Below are positions 8,652 to 16,661 of a stretch of 64,000 bases of DNA, piece after piece. Origin of the DNA: Candidatus Nucleicultrix amoebiphila FS5 (GTDB taxonomy: Bacteria; Pseudomonadota; Alphaproteobacteria; Caedimonadales; Nucleicultricaceae). Location: NCBI RefSeq assembly GCF_002117145.1, contig NZ_CP008743.1:1-64000 (forward strand), read 5' to 3'. Each line of letters opens with the position of its first letter. The first letter of the stretch is position 1. Below the pieces are notes generated by a model that was given only the letters and a program-made list of their open reading frames with translations, searched no databases and was not told the DNA's origin. Made by a program: the position numbers and the translations under genes.

Positions 8652-10745
8652 TTATTTTTCTAAGTCCGTAGACGCTCCAGATTTTGTAGTTTGTTTCCGA
8701 TCATCAATATCAGAGATTGCTTTTGTCTTAAGTGTTGAAGAAGAATCTTCAGAGGCTCTTGCGTCTTCAAAGACCGCAGTTTGTGCGTCTGATGTTTCGA
8801 TAATCTTTTCGGTTCCGCCTTCTGGGGCAACACCATCAGTTTCTGCTACACTAGGCACTACAGAAACTGTAATCTTTTCAAGCTTTTCTTTCAATGTTAA
8901 ACGTTGCTGTGCATACGCGTCATCTAAAGACATTCCATTCGTTTCAGAAGTATCAAATTGTTCTGTAACAAGCTTTGTTGCTTTTTCTAAGAATGAAGTG
9001 AGCAAACCATTAAGAGCTTCTTGAACAGTGGTCAGATCTTTAATCACTTGAATTCTGGCTTCAACGGGATCTTCAGGTAGCTCTTTTGCAACGTCTACAG
9101 TGACACCAGCATATTTAAGAAGACCAATGCTGTCGCTTATATTGAGCCACTTATGCTTTAGTGTTGCGACACTATAGCTCAATTTAGATAAGTTTTTCAG
9201 TTGAATGTTAAAATCAATAAATCGGCCCTCTGGTGTAACGGCTACTTTTGATCGCTTAAAGTCAATCTGAGTGAGGGGTAGGAGTTCATTGGGAGCGTCT
9301 GGATTGCGCTGAACATAAGGCATGTAAGGAGTAGGTTTAATTGTTCCCCCATTAACCCCTGCATGATATGCAGTTATGAGCTCGTCTTGACTCAAGCTTG
9401 TTTGACCAGTGATGGGGGATGTTTGAAAAGCATCTTCAGGAGACTCCCAAACACTGCGACCCTTTAAAGATTTTTCCGTGTGATCTTTCATTGCTGATAG
9501 AGCGCTTACTGCATCTTCCTTCTCAAGAGCCTCTTTAGACCATCCTGGATATTCGCGGAGCATGAAAAATAGACCTGCTAAAGATTTTTGATCATTTTCC
9601 AACGCAATCTTAAGAGAAATTTCTTTGAGCAAGTTTGTCAGCAAAGTGACACGTTTTGAAAAGACCTGAGGAGTCGCTTGCTCTAAAAATTCTTGAACAT
9701 CACCCGATTGCAAACGAATTTGTTCAGCTTCTCTCATGATGTGGTGGTAATAAGCTGTTTTTAAAGTATGCATATAAAGCTCAGAATGAAGACGATCATG
9801 GGCTATAAACCCAAGAGGTGTAAGTCCCTTTGTCGTTTTATTGTCTTCTGTGACACCATGAGCCTTCGTGTTCTGCGTGGGAACAGGGAAAGCGTGAATA
9901 TGCAAACCGTCTAAAGTCATGAAAAGCATTTCGATAATGCTTACTTTGCCCACTTTGGGGAAGCCCAAAGGCAATTGAGCTGGCAAGTCTTGGTCAATAG
10001 TGGACTTTATAACTTTTTTAGTCCCGCGATAATCTAAATCAGACGAAGCCTTATAAAAGCTACTAAGTTCATTAGCTGTAAAAATATTAGCGTTATCTTC
10101 AATTGACGCTAGATCTTCTAACCAATTTTTTCCTTCAAGTGACAGACCAATATAAACTTCAGGTTGAAAAACATGACTGAAAATAGATTTTTCATCGTCG
10201 CTTGGGTTGCTGACGCTGGCTGCCATTCTGAAAATGTTAACAAGGTACCAAGCGATAGAAACATCTTTCTTTTCAACTTTTTCTTTCGCTTCATTCACAA
10301 CTTTTGCTATACGCTCTTTAAAATCAACTTGATCGTCTTTTATAGGGTAATTTTCCATAAAGCTGATCCAACCTGTCACAAGAGGAATTAGTTCTTCTTT
10401 CGGGCTGAATAAATATTTTGTACGTTGGTTTTTAGGCAATTTACCTAATTCTTCTCGAAACTTATGAATGATATCTACGTCAGAAAACGCGCCTTTAGTC
10501 TTAAAGCTAGCTGTTAATTTTTCCGCACGAGGATCGGTGATCAACAAATCAAAGCTAGAACGAGATAAGGCTTGCATAGCTTTGCTTGGTTCACCAGTGT
10601 TTTTAGGAGCAACAGAAGATCTTGTGTGTTGACCAATGCTCTCTAGAGAGAACTCTTCTAATTGGCTTTCTGTGGCTGAGAGGGGGAGTGTTGCGTGAAG
10701 TGAAATAAATGCGGAAGAAGCTAAAAGTAAGCTGCGTAGTTTCAT
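8652..10745 (-). CDS. large secreted protein of unknown function
   Basis: 697 aa with a clean Sec signal peptide (MKLRSLLLASSAFISLHATLPLSA, cut near residue 24). The mature part is mostly helical and polar. Recognisable patches are HDRLHSELYMHTLKTAYYHH near residue 320 and a Thr/Ser/Glu/Asp-rich tail of about 70 residues that looks disordered. No transmembrane segment, catalytic motif or repeat is evident. It has its own terminator downstream. Length, export signal and lack of a known family fit a lineage-specific periplasmic or secreted protein; an effector role would be speculation. Confidence 0.75.
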   Translation of the reverse strand: MKLRSLLLASSAFISLHATLPLSATESQLEEFSLESIGQHTRSSVAPKNTGEPSKAMQALSRSSFDLLITDPRAEKLTASFKTKGAFSDVDIIHKFREELGKLPKNQRTKYLFSPKEELIPLVTGWISFMENYPIKDDQVDFKERIAKVVNEAKEKVEKKDVSIAWYLVNIFRMAASVSNPSDDEKSIFSHVFQPEVYIGLSLEGKNWLEDLASIEDNANIFTANELSSFYKASSDLDYRGTKKVIKSTIDQDLPAQLPLGFPKVGKVSIIEMLFMTLDGLHIHAFPVPTQNTKAHGVTEDNKTTKGLTPLGFIAHDRLHSELYMHTLKTAYYHHIMREAEQIRLQSGDVQEFLEQATPQVFSKRVTLLTNLLKEISLKIALENDQKSLAGLFFMLREYPGWSKEALEKEDAVSALSAMKDHTEKSLKGRSVWESPEDAFQTSPITGQTSLSQDELITAYHAGVNGGTIKPTPYMPYVQRNPDAPNELLPLTQIDFKRSKVAVTPEGRFIDFNIQLKNLSKLSYSVATLKHKWLNISDSIGLLKYAGVTVDVAKELPEDPVEARIQVIKDLTTVQEALNGLLTSFLEKATKLVTEQFDTSETNGMSLDDAYAQQRLTLKEKLEKITVSVVPSVAETDGVAPEGGTEKIIETSDAQTAVFEDARASEDSSSTLKTKAISDIDDRKQTTKSGASTDLEK

Positions 10746-10976
10746 GTAATCGTCTCCAAATTTTTTAGTATTCCATCTTATATATTGCTTTTATGGCAAT
10801 AATCAATGTTTTATTTGTTTTCGCGATAGTTTTTCTAAAAAAAGAAATTTTGAAAAATTCTTATTGAGAAGAAGTTGTATGATTAAATAGGATATGAATT
10901 TGTGCTTATGTGAAAATAACTTTTAAGAGAATAGTATTTGTACTATATGAGCCGCTAAAAACTCTCTAAAGTTGTA

Positions 10977-11004
10977 AAGAAGGCCAGAACGTTCTGGCCT
11001 TCTT
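10977..11004 (-). terminator. perfect 28-bp palindromic hairpin after lipoprotein gene
   Basis: AAGAAGGCCAGAAC followed directly by its exact reverse complement. It lies 35 nt downstream of the minus-strand glycine-zipper gene ending at 11039, and on that strand the stem ends in TTCTTTAC. The U-run is short, so termination may be partial. The rest of the 10746-11038 gap is AT-rich with nothing else recognisable. Confidence 0.55.
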
Positions 11005-11038
11005 AGTGTTGTGAATTTATAAAATATTGCTTTTTGCG

Positions 11039-11308
11039 TTAGTAAGTTGGTCTTGATGAGGTTTTTTTGTCTGAATCATCCATCTGTTTACCTACATAGC
11101 CACCAGCAAGCGCACCAGCAGCTGTACCCACTGCAGCACCGACAATAGCACCACGACCGCCACCAATTTGTGATCCTATAAGAGCACCACCAGCAGCACC
11201 TATCAGAGTTCCAGCTGTTTGCTTTGGCCCACCTGTTGTACCGCAAGCGGATAATAAAAAAGACATTGCAACCAATAGAGACAAAGATTTCATTTTCATG
11301 ATAGCCAC
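11039..11308 (-). CDS. glycine-zipper lipoprotein (17-kDa antigen-like), copy 1
   Basis: 89 aa. Lipoprotein signal with lipobox LSAC (about Cys21), then a glycine-zipper domain with repeated small residues (GTLIGAAGGALIGSQIGGGRG, then GAAVGTAAGALAGGYVGK). This pattern is the Rickettsia 17-kDa surface antigen / SlyB-like glycine-zipper type, expected in the outer membrane. The neighbouring gene at 11347 is a close paralogue, so this is a tandem duplication. Length is at the short end for the family. Function unknown. Confidence 0.85.
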   Translation of the reverse strand: MAIMKMKSLSLLVAMSFLLSACGTTGGPKQTAGTLIGAAGGALIGSQIGGGRGAIVGAAVGTAAGALAGGYVGKQMDDSDKKTSSRPTY

Positions 11309-11346
11309 CTTAATATAATTTAATTACTACCTTTTATAACGCTCCT

Positions 11347-11595
11347 TTATCGTGTAGGAGCTTTATCGTTATCATCCATGGTTTTACCAAGATAACCACC
11401 AGCAAGTGCGCCAGCAGCTGTACCGACTGCAGCAGCAGCGACTTGACCAGCCCCACTACCAAATTGAGCACCAACAACGGCGCCACCAACGGCGCCAATT
11501 AATGTACCTGCTGTCTGCTTGGGTCCCCCTGTTGTACCGCAGGCAGAAAGTAAAAGTGATGTAGAAACTAATAAAGACAAAGTTTTAATTTTCAT
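11347..11595 (-). CDS. glycine-zipper lipoprotein (17-kDa antigen-like), copy 2
   Basis: 82 aa, same layout as the downstream copy: lipobox LSACGTTGGPKQTAGTLIGA, then a Gly/Ala zipper ending GALAGGYLGKTMDD. The two proteins share the lipobox region and the C-terminal zipper almost exactly and differ mainly in the middle, so duplication is fairly recent. GAGGAC lies about 8 nt before the ATG. Probably co-transcribed with copy 1, 38 nt downstream. Confidence 0.85.
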   Translation of the reverse strand: MKIKTLSLLVSTSLLLSACGTTGGPKQTAGTLIGAVGGAVVGAQFGSGAGQVAAAAVGTAAGALAGGYLGKTMDDNDKAPTR

Positions 11596-11717
11596 TGTTT
11601 GCGTCCTCTGTAAAGTTTATACACAGTAATTATAGTTTAATCCTAGCATTTAATAGTTAAAAATTAGCTAAAGGAAGAGATCTTGTTGTTTGTTTTAATT
11701 GGAGGGTGTTAGGAGTT

Positions 11718-12245
11718 TTAAGTAAAATATTTCTTAGAGAGTTTTAATATTAAAGTGCTCAAAGCAATAAAAAGAACGCCAAGCGCGATTAAAGTAATTG
11801 GCCAGCCAATGGAATCAGTAAATTTTGAGGTGTAGTAGGCAATGAAAGCAAAAAAACTTAAGGTAGTACTAGCAAGAAGCGCTTTGCTTTTTATCACTAC
11901 ACTTAGATAGACCATTAGACCAACAACGGTCAAATAAAACAGTTCAAAGGATTCCTTTTCGAACAAGCGAAAAGCACCTAAAAGAAATAAGAGACCTCCT
12001 ATAAACATCCAAAAACCGAATCCTTTGGCGCTGTATAGCTTTGGAATATTATGAGAGATCAAAATTGTACTTGTTCCTATTAGGAGTCCTCCTAAGGTGA
12101 GACCTGTGTCAAAATAATCGAAAAGAGTTACAAAGAAGAAAAAGAAGAATAAAAATCCCATCCATAGGTTGACGTTCAATTTAAATCTTAGAAAAGTAAG
12201 AAACTGATGAATGATCATGGGACCGAAAACAATAAGCACTGGCAA
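11718..12245 (-). CDS. multi-pass membrane protein, probable C-terminal part of a split DUF2157-like gene
   Basis: 175 aa, essentially all transmembrane (about six hydrophobic segments). The only start in this frame is a TTG at 12245 with no ribosome site. The frame continues upstream to 12278 as readable sequence (about SSYEISIDNR before the TTG) and would join the DUF2157-like ORF ending at 12265 by a single-base shift. I read it as the C-terminal half of that gene, separated by an indel or programmed frameshift. If it is translated alone, the start must be weak. Confidence 0.5.
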   Translation of the reverse strand: MPVLIVFGPMIIHQFLTFLRFKLNVNLWMGFLFFFFFFVTLFDYFDTGLTLGGLLIGTSTILISHNIPKLYSAKGFGFWMFIGGLLFLLGAFRLFEKESFELFYLTVVGLMVYLSVVIKSKALLASTTLSFFAFIAYYTSKFTDSIGWPITLIALGVLFIALSTLILKLSKKYFT

Positions 12246-12264
12246 ACGGTTGTCTATGGAAATT

Positions 12265-12672
12265 TCATAAGAACTCTCTTAAGGTTACAAAGAGACCAAT
12301 AGGGATGAGAATGGCGGAGAGGACAGAGAGGATAGAGGCGGATTTAAGATTCCTTTCATCAAGAGCATAATGAATAAAGAACGCATAACAACTGAGTCCT
12401 GATCCGAGAGTTATTGTAATTCTTAAAAAACTGGACATATCGCTCCAGTACATATGTAAAAAGACAATGATGCCAGCAAAGACAAAAAGACCACCTAAGT
12501 AGCTTAAATAATGGCTTACTTGCGAAGATGAATGAGTTTTTTTTGAGTCACCAATACTGATGAAATCGTGAATATCAGTTATACTTAAATGATGTTCTTT
12601 CATTAATATGGCGATATCTTTAAGAGCTTTCCTTTGTGAGACTTTCATAGCTTCCCCTAGGGTATCAACCAT
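12265..12672 (-). CDS. DUF2157-like membrane protein, N-terminal part
   Basis: 135 aa. A soluble N-terminal helix region (about 1-50) is followed by three hydrophobic segments. The order of a soluble helical domain, a SHYLSYLGGLFVFAGIIVFL segment and further membrane helices is that of DUF2157 membrane proteins, which are normally 300 aa or more. With the following frame the total would be about 310 aa. It overlaps the upstream gene by 16 nt, so the two are translated from one message. Confidence 0.55.
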   Translation of the reverse strand: MVDTLGEAMKVSQRKALKDIAILMKEHHLSITDIHDFISIGDSKKTHSSSQVSHYLSYLGGLFVFAGIIVFLHMYWSDMSSFLRITITLGSGLSCYAFFIHYALDERNLKSASILSVLSAILIPIGLFVTLREFL

Positions 12673-13220
12673 CCCAAAAAATGCGTAGAATAATACGATG
12701 CGTGCAAAGAAGTTTTAATTGGGATGACGCGACCATTTTTGCTGAGAGCAAATAAGGCTTTGTTTCTTTCGGAAAAAAATAAGCCCCCCATAAAACTGAA
12801 GTTATCCGGTTTTTTGAGTTCGTATCCATCAGGGGCTATTGCTGATTGGTTAAGTTCTTTGACAGAAATTTCTTTTAAGATGAACTCTTTTTTCTCATAG
12901 GGTTTAAGTTCATCAAGATCAGTGAAGTTTATTTGATGAGATTTCATTGTTTTGACATCACAGCGATAGATCGACGGGATTTTCTGAGGACGACCAGAAG
13001 GGTTTTTAATCTTCAAAACTAAAAAATTATTCACTACTTTGAGATCTTTGATGGAGGCATTGTCGCCATAAGAATAGTCATTGTTACTATAAAGGAAATC
13101 ATATTGGGGGTTCGCAACAAAAATGCCTGTAATGTAGGGAACTGCGTAAAAAACGCCAACCATTAAGATGGGTAATAGCAAACCAACAATAAGCGCCCAA
13201 TTTTTTTTAATTTCTGACAT
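12657..13220 (-). CDS. membrane-anchored hypothetical protein (GDYXXLXY-like partner)
   Basis: 187 aa with one N-terminal membrane anchor (residues about 9-32) and a soluble extracytoplasmic domain. I do not recognise a family with confidence. Genes next to DUF2157 membrane proteins often encode an extracytoplasmic partner of the GDYXXLXY family, but I cannot find that motif here. AGAGAG lies about 7 nt before the ATG. The 16-nt overlap with the DUF2157-like gene downstream indicates an operon and possibly a complex. Confidence 0.6.
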   Translation of the reverse strand: MSEIKKNWALIVGLLLPILMVGVFYAVPYITGIFVANPQYDFLYSNNDYSYGDNASIKDLKVVNNFLVLKIKNPSGRPQKIPSIYRCDVKTMKSHQINFTDLDELKPYEKKEFILKEISVKELNQSAIAPDGYELKKPDNFSFMGGLFFSERNKALFALSKNGRVIPIKTSLHASYYSTHFLGWLIP

Positions 13221-13271
13221 AGATCTCTCTCAAAATAACATTTATTTATTCACTACTCTTCTTTTCCTTAA

Positions 13272-14102
13272 TTAATGATGAATAAATAGGGGAAGGTTGC
13301 TTCTTTTCATGATGTTACGTGTACATGAGCCAAAAAGAGCTTCAGTAATGATTGTCTTATGAAAAGCACCCATGACAATCAAGCTATAGTCATTGTTTTG
13401 CGATTCTTTTAAAATAATCTCTTCCGGCTTTTCGTCAGAGGCAACAGAAATGAGTCTGACTTGAGCGCCATAAAGTTCAGAAATGCTTTTAGCTTTCTTG
13501 CCAATTTCTTCGGCTTGTTCTTTGGTAGGACTAATGGTCAAGATACTTAGTTCTTTATCGATTCCCAATCCCAACAAAAGAAACATATGAAGGGCTCTTG
13601 CTGTTTGCAGACTGCCATCATAGGCCACAAGAACTTTATTTCCTAAAGAACTTTTACCGGGAATAGTTATGATAGGTCGAGGATTATCACGGACCACATG
13701 TTTCACTGTCAAATCAGAATCATCATCGAGTTCAAAATGAAAATCAGTCGTTCTTCCAATAACTATTAAATCATGTTCATAGGAAAGCCGCTCAATTTCA
13801 GTTTCAGGAAATCCAGAAGCTTCGAGGACAATACTGTTAACTTTTTCTCGTGCGCATCTGTTTTTGAAAAGGTCCATTTGCTCTTTTAAATGTGCATGAG
13901 ATTTTTCAATCAGTACATCATCGCGAACCATTTTAAAGCTCGCGCCGCCTAAAGGTTCAGGCTGAGAAGCTGTAATCCAAGGCGTGTCAAGGATAGCTAA
14001 CCCAGTTAAGGGAGTTGAAAATTGCTTTGCTAGATCTATGGCATATTGCTGTGTCGCTTGACCTATTTCTGACGCATCCAGTACGACGAGAATTTTTTTC
14101 AA
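13272..14102 (-). CDS. tandem-domain universal stress protein
   Basis: 276 aa made of two Usp domains (about 1-140 and 148-276), the UspE-like arrangement. Each starts with the strand that contacts the nucleotide (KILVVLDASEIG and KVLVAYDGSLQTARAL) and ends with a glycine loop (IVIGRTTDF in the first, IVMGAFHKTIITEALFGSCT in the second). Members bind ATP or other ligands and accumulate under stress. Cytoplasmic. Single gene with GAGCT about 7 nt before the start. Confidence 0.88.
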   Translation of the reverse strand: MKKILVVLDASEIGQATQQYAIDLAKQFSTPLTGLAILDTPWITASQPEPLGGASFKMVRDDVLIEKSHAHLKEQMDLFKNRCAREKVNSIVLEASGFPETEIERLSYEHDLIVIGRTTDFHFELDDDSDLTVKHVVRDNPRPIITIPGKSSLGNKVLVAYDGSLQTARALHMFLLLGLGIDKELSILTISPTKEQAEEIGKKAKSISELYGAQVRLISVASDEKPEEIILKESQNNDYSLIVMGAFHKTIITEALFGSCTRNIMKRSNLPLFIHH

Positions 14103-14203
14103 TGTTAGCTCCTTTATCTATTTTTCTTTTGTGCTTTATTGTCGCAATCAAGGTAAATTTCGTCATAACTTGCAGGACCTATTTTACCATTGGAAAACTC
14201 ACC

Positions 14204-14231
14204 AAAAAAAAGTAACTCGCATTTAGTTACT
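14204..14231 (-). terminator. intrinsic terminator after CinA-N gene
   Basis: Read on the minus strand: AGTAACT, a 7-nt loop, AGTTACT, then eight T. It lies 50 nt downstream of the stop at 14281. Confidence 0.75.
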
Positions 14232-14280
14232 ATTCGTTTAATTATAGCACTGAATCAAGAGAGTGAGTAGAAGCTTGGTA

Positions 14281-15048
14281 TTATATTTCAATCTCCTCTG
14301 CTTGATAGCCTAGTTTTTCAGCCATAGCCATAACCTTACGTTCCACAGTCTCGATTTCATTCAGATCAAAACTTTTGAAGACGAGTTTGACACCTTTTTC
14401 TTTTGATATGTGCCATGTTGGATAGCTTCCGATTTCGACGTTGGGATGCTCTTTTTGAATCTCTCTTAGATCATTGGCAATCCGACTTTCAAAAGCGAGA
14501 CAAAGAATCGCTTTTGAATGTCTTTGCTGGCCACCTGATAAACGAGGAGTAAGGGTTAGAAGCATAGCTTGCATGATATCTGGCACGCCAGCTAAGACAA
14601 AAACATTGTTGATTTGAAAGCCAGGCGCGTGACTAATGGGGTTATCAATCAGGATAGCGCCTTCGGGCATGTTGGCCATCAATTGACGGGAATCTTCTTC
14701 ACTTCGTTGAGGGACAACTGAAAAGATACGTTTAAATGCTTCGTTATTGCGTGTAAAAGGAAGGTTAAAAGCCTTTGCAACAGCCATGCTCGTAATATCA
14801 TCATGGGTAGGACCAATACCCCCTGTTGTAAACACATAACTATACTTTGGACTACATTCAGTGATCGCTGTAATAATTTGCGCCTCATCGTCTTGGATGA
14901 AACGACATTCTTTGAACAGTATACCAAGTTTTGCCATATGTTTGGCGATAAAAATGACATTTGCATCCTGTGTTTGACCGGAAAGAATTTCATTGCCAAT
15001 AATGATAGCACATGCTGTTGAAGGTAATTTAGAGTTGTTTTGGACCAT
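14281..15048 (-). CDS. CinA N-terminal domain / molybdopterin-binding family protein
   Basis: 255 aa. The N-terminal 170 residues are the MoCF/CinA fold: AIIIGNEILSGQTQDANVIF, TTGGIGPTHDDITSMAVAKAF and PGFQINNVFVLAGVP. Full CinA has a C-terminal PncC deamidase domain that is missing here. Such stand-alone proteins are common in alphaproteobacteria and are named for molybdopterin binding or for pyrophosphatase activity on ADP-ribose-like substrates. The exact reaction is uncertain. It is divergent from sfsA. Confidence 0.85.
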   Translation of the reverse strand: MVQNNSKLPSTACAIIIGNEILSGQTQDANVIFIAKHMAKLGILFKECRFIQDDEAQIITAITECSPKYSYVFTTGGIGPTHDDITSMAVAKAFNLPFTRNNEAFKRIFSVVPQRSEEDSRQLMANMPEGAILIDNPISHAPGFQINNVFVLAGVPDIMQAMLLTLTPRLSGGQQRHSKAILCLAFESRIANDLREIQKEHPNVEIGSYPTWHISKEKGVKLVFKSFDLNEIETVERKVMAMAEKLGYQAEEIEI

Positions 15049-15116
15049 AGAAATCTCTTATAAAACAAAATAATCAAAGTTGTCCTAGTGAATACGAAAA
15101 CAAGTTAGTTGCCAAG

Positions 15117-15821
15117 ATGAAATTTGAAACGCCGTTGCTTAAAGGTAGCCTTCTTAAACGCTATCAGAGATTTTTAGCAGATGTTGAATTGGAAAATGGA
15201 GAAAAGATAACAGCTCATTGCCCTAATTCTGGTTCAATGTTGGGGCTTAAAGATCCAGGCATGGGTGTTTGGGTGAGTCAAGTGCCGAATCATTTGGAAA
15301 GAAAGCTTCGTTATACACTTGAGTTTGTCGAAGTAGATGGTTCACTTGTCGGAGTGAACACAGGTAAACCCAATAGCCTTGTTGAAGAAGCATTTATTAA
15401 CAAAAAAATCCCTGAGTTTTCTTTGTTTACAGCTTATAAGCGAGAAGTGAAATACGGCGAAAATTCGCGAATTGATTTTTTGTTCTATGATGAGAGCGAA
15501 GCGCCTTGTTATGTGGAAGTTAAAAGTGTGACTCTTAAGCAAGGAAATGTTGCTCTTTTCCCCGATGCAGTGACATCAAGGGGGGCGAAACATTTAAAAG
15601 AGCTTGCTAAAATGGTTCAACAAGGGGCACGTGCTATCATTTTCTATGTTGTACAACGTGAAGATTGTTCTTCCTTTAGCATCGCAAGCTCCATTGATCA
15701 GAACTATGCAGAGATGACAACTTATGCTAAAGAAAATGGAGTTGAAAGCCTTTGTTATCATTGTAAGATAGCGCTGGATGAAATTAAAATTTTCCGACCT
15801 TTACCAATCGTGGATCTTTAA
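15117..15821 (+). CDS. sfsA: SfsA family nuclease / sugar fermentation stimulation protein
   Basis: 234 aa, usual length. Family landmarks are RYQRFLADVELENGE near residue 14, the invariant HCPNSGSMLGL, the nuclease core RIDFLFYDESEAPCYVEVKSVTL (an Asp ... Glu-x-Lys site) and FPDAVTSRGAKHLKEL. SfsA has a PD-(D/E)XK-like fold and was first described as a DNA-binding factor for maltose genes; nuclease activity is also reported. Thirteen nt separate it from map, so they form a two-gene operon. Confidence 0.93.
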   Translation: MKFETPLLKGSLLKRYQRFLADVELENGEKITAHCPNSGSMLGLKDPGMGVWVSQVPNHLERKLRYTLEFVEVDGSLVGVNTGKPNSLVEEAFINKKIPEFSLFTAYKREVKYGENSRIDFLFYDESEAPCYVEVKSVTLKQGNVALFPDAVTSRGAKHLKELAKMVQQGARAIIFYVVQREDCSSFSIASSIDQNYAEMTTYAKENGVESLCYHCKIALDEIKIFRPLPIVDL

Positions 15822-15833
15822 GGAGTCAATACA

Positions 15834-16619
15834 TTGTACGGTTTAGAAGAACTTTCTGACGACCATCGCAAAATTAAAATACATTCAGCTAAAGATTTTG
15901 AAGGAATGAGACGGGCTGGAAAACTTGCTTCTCAAACACTTGATTATATAACACCTTTTGTAAAACCTGGGGTATCGACTGGCGAACTGAATAAACTGTG
16001 TCATGAGTTTATTGTTCAGCATGGAGCGATTCCGGCACCTCTTAATTACCGTGGTTTTCCCAAATCAATCTGTACTTCGGTGAATCATGTGGTTTGTCAT
16101 GGAATTCCCAGTGATGAGAAAATACTCATTGAAGGGGATATCATTAATATAGATGTGACCGTAATTGTTGATGGTTGGCATGGTGACACAAGCCGTATGT
16201 TTGCAGTGGGAAAAATAGGTGTTACTGCCAAAAAACTCATCGACGTAACCTATGAAGCTATGATGCGTGGTATTGAAGCGGTTAAACCAGGCGCAACGCT
16301 GGGTGATATTGGATATGCTATACAGTCTTTTGTGGAGAAGAATCGCTTTTCAGTTGTACAAGACTTTTGCGGTCATGGTATAGGGCGCGTTTTCCATGAT
16401 GCACCAAATGTACTGCACTTTGGAAGACCTGGAAAAGGGTATATTTTAAAAGAAGGTATGTTCTTTACAGTTGAACCCATGGTGAATGTGGGGCGTCCGG
16501 ACGTGAAAATCCTTAATGATGGTTGGACAGCGGTTACGAAAGATAAGTCTTTATCGGCTCAGTTTGAGCATACGGTTGCCGTAACTTCTACGGGATATGA
16601 GATCTTCACCTTATCTTAA
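15834..16619 (+). CDS. map: methionine aminopeptidase, type I
   Basis: 261 aa from a TTG start with AGGAG 8 nt upstream; no in-frame ATG lies before the catalytic domain. It removes the initiator Met from nascent proteins. All five metal ligands can be placed: Asp in NIDVTVIVDGWHGD (two), His in GHGIGRVFHDAPNV, Glu in FTVEPMVNVG and Glu in QFEHTVAV. The KSICTSVNHVVCHGIP block carries the substrate-site His. It follows sfsA by 13 nt. The rare TTG start is worth noting for an essential gene. Confidence 0.95.
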   Translation: MYGLEELSDDHRKIKIHSAKDFEGMRRAGKLASQTLDYITPFVKPGVSTGELNKLCHEFIVQHGAIPAPLNYRGFPKSICTSVNHVVCHGIPSDEKILIEGDIINIDVTVIVDGWHGDTSRMFAVGKIGVTAKKLIDVTYEAMMRGIEAVKPGATLGDIGYAIQSFVEKNRFSVVQDFCGHGIGRVFHDAPNVLHFGRPGKGYILKEGMFFTVEPMVNVGRPDVKILNDGWTAVTKDKSLSAQFEHTVAVTSTGYEIFTLS

Positions 16620-16661
16620 AAATGATATAGAGTGCAGCCTTAAATTTTTATAAATTAAGAC

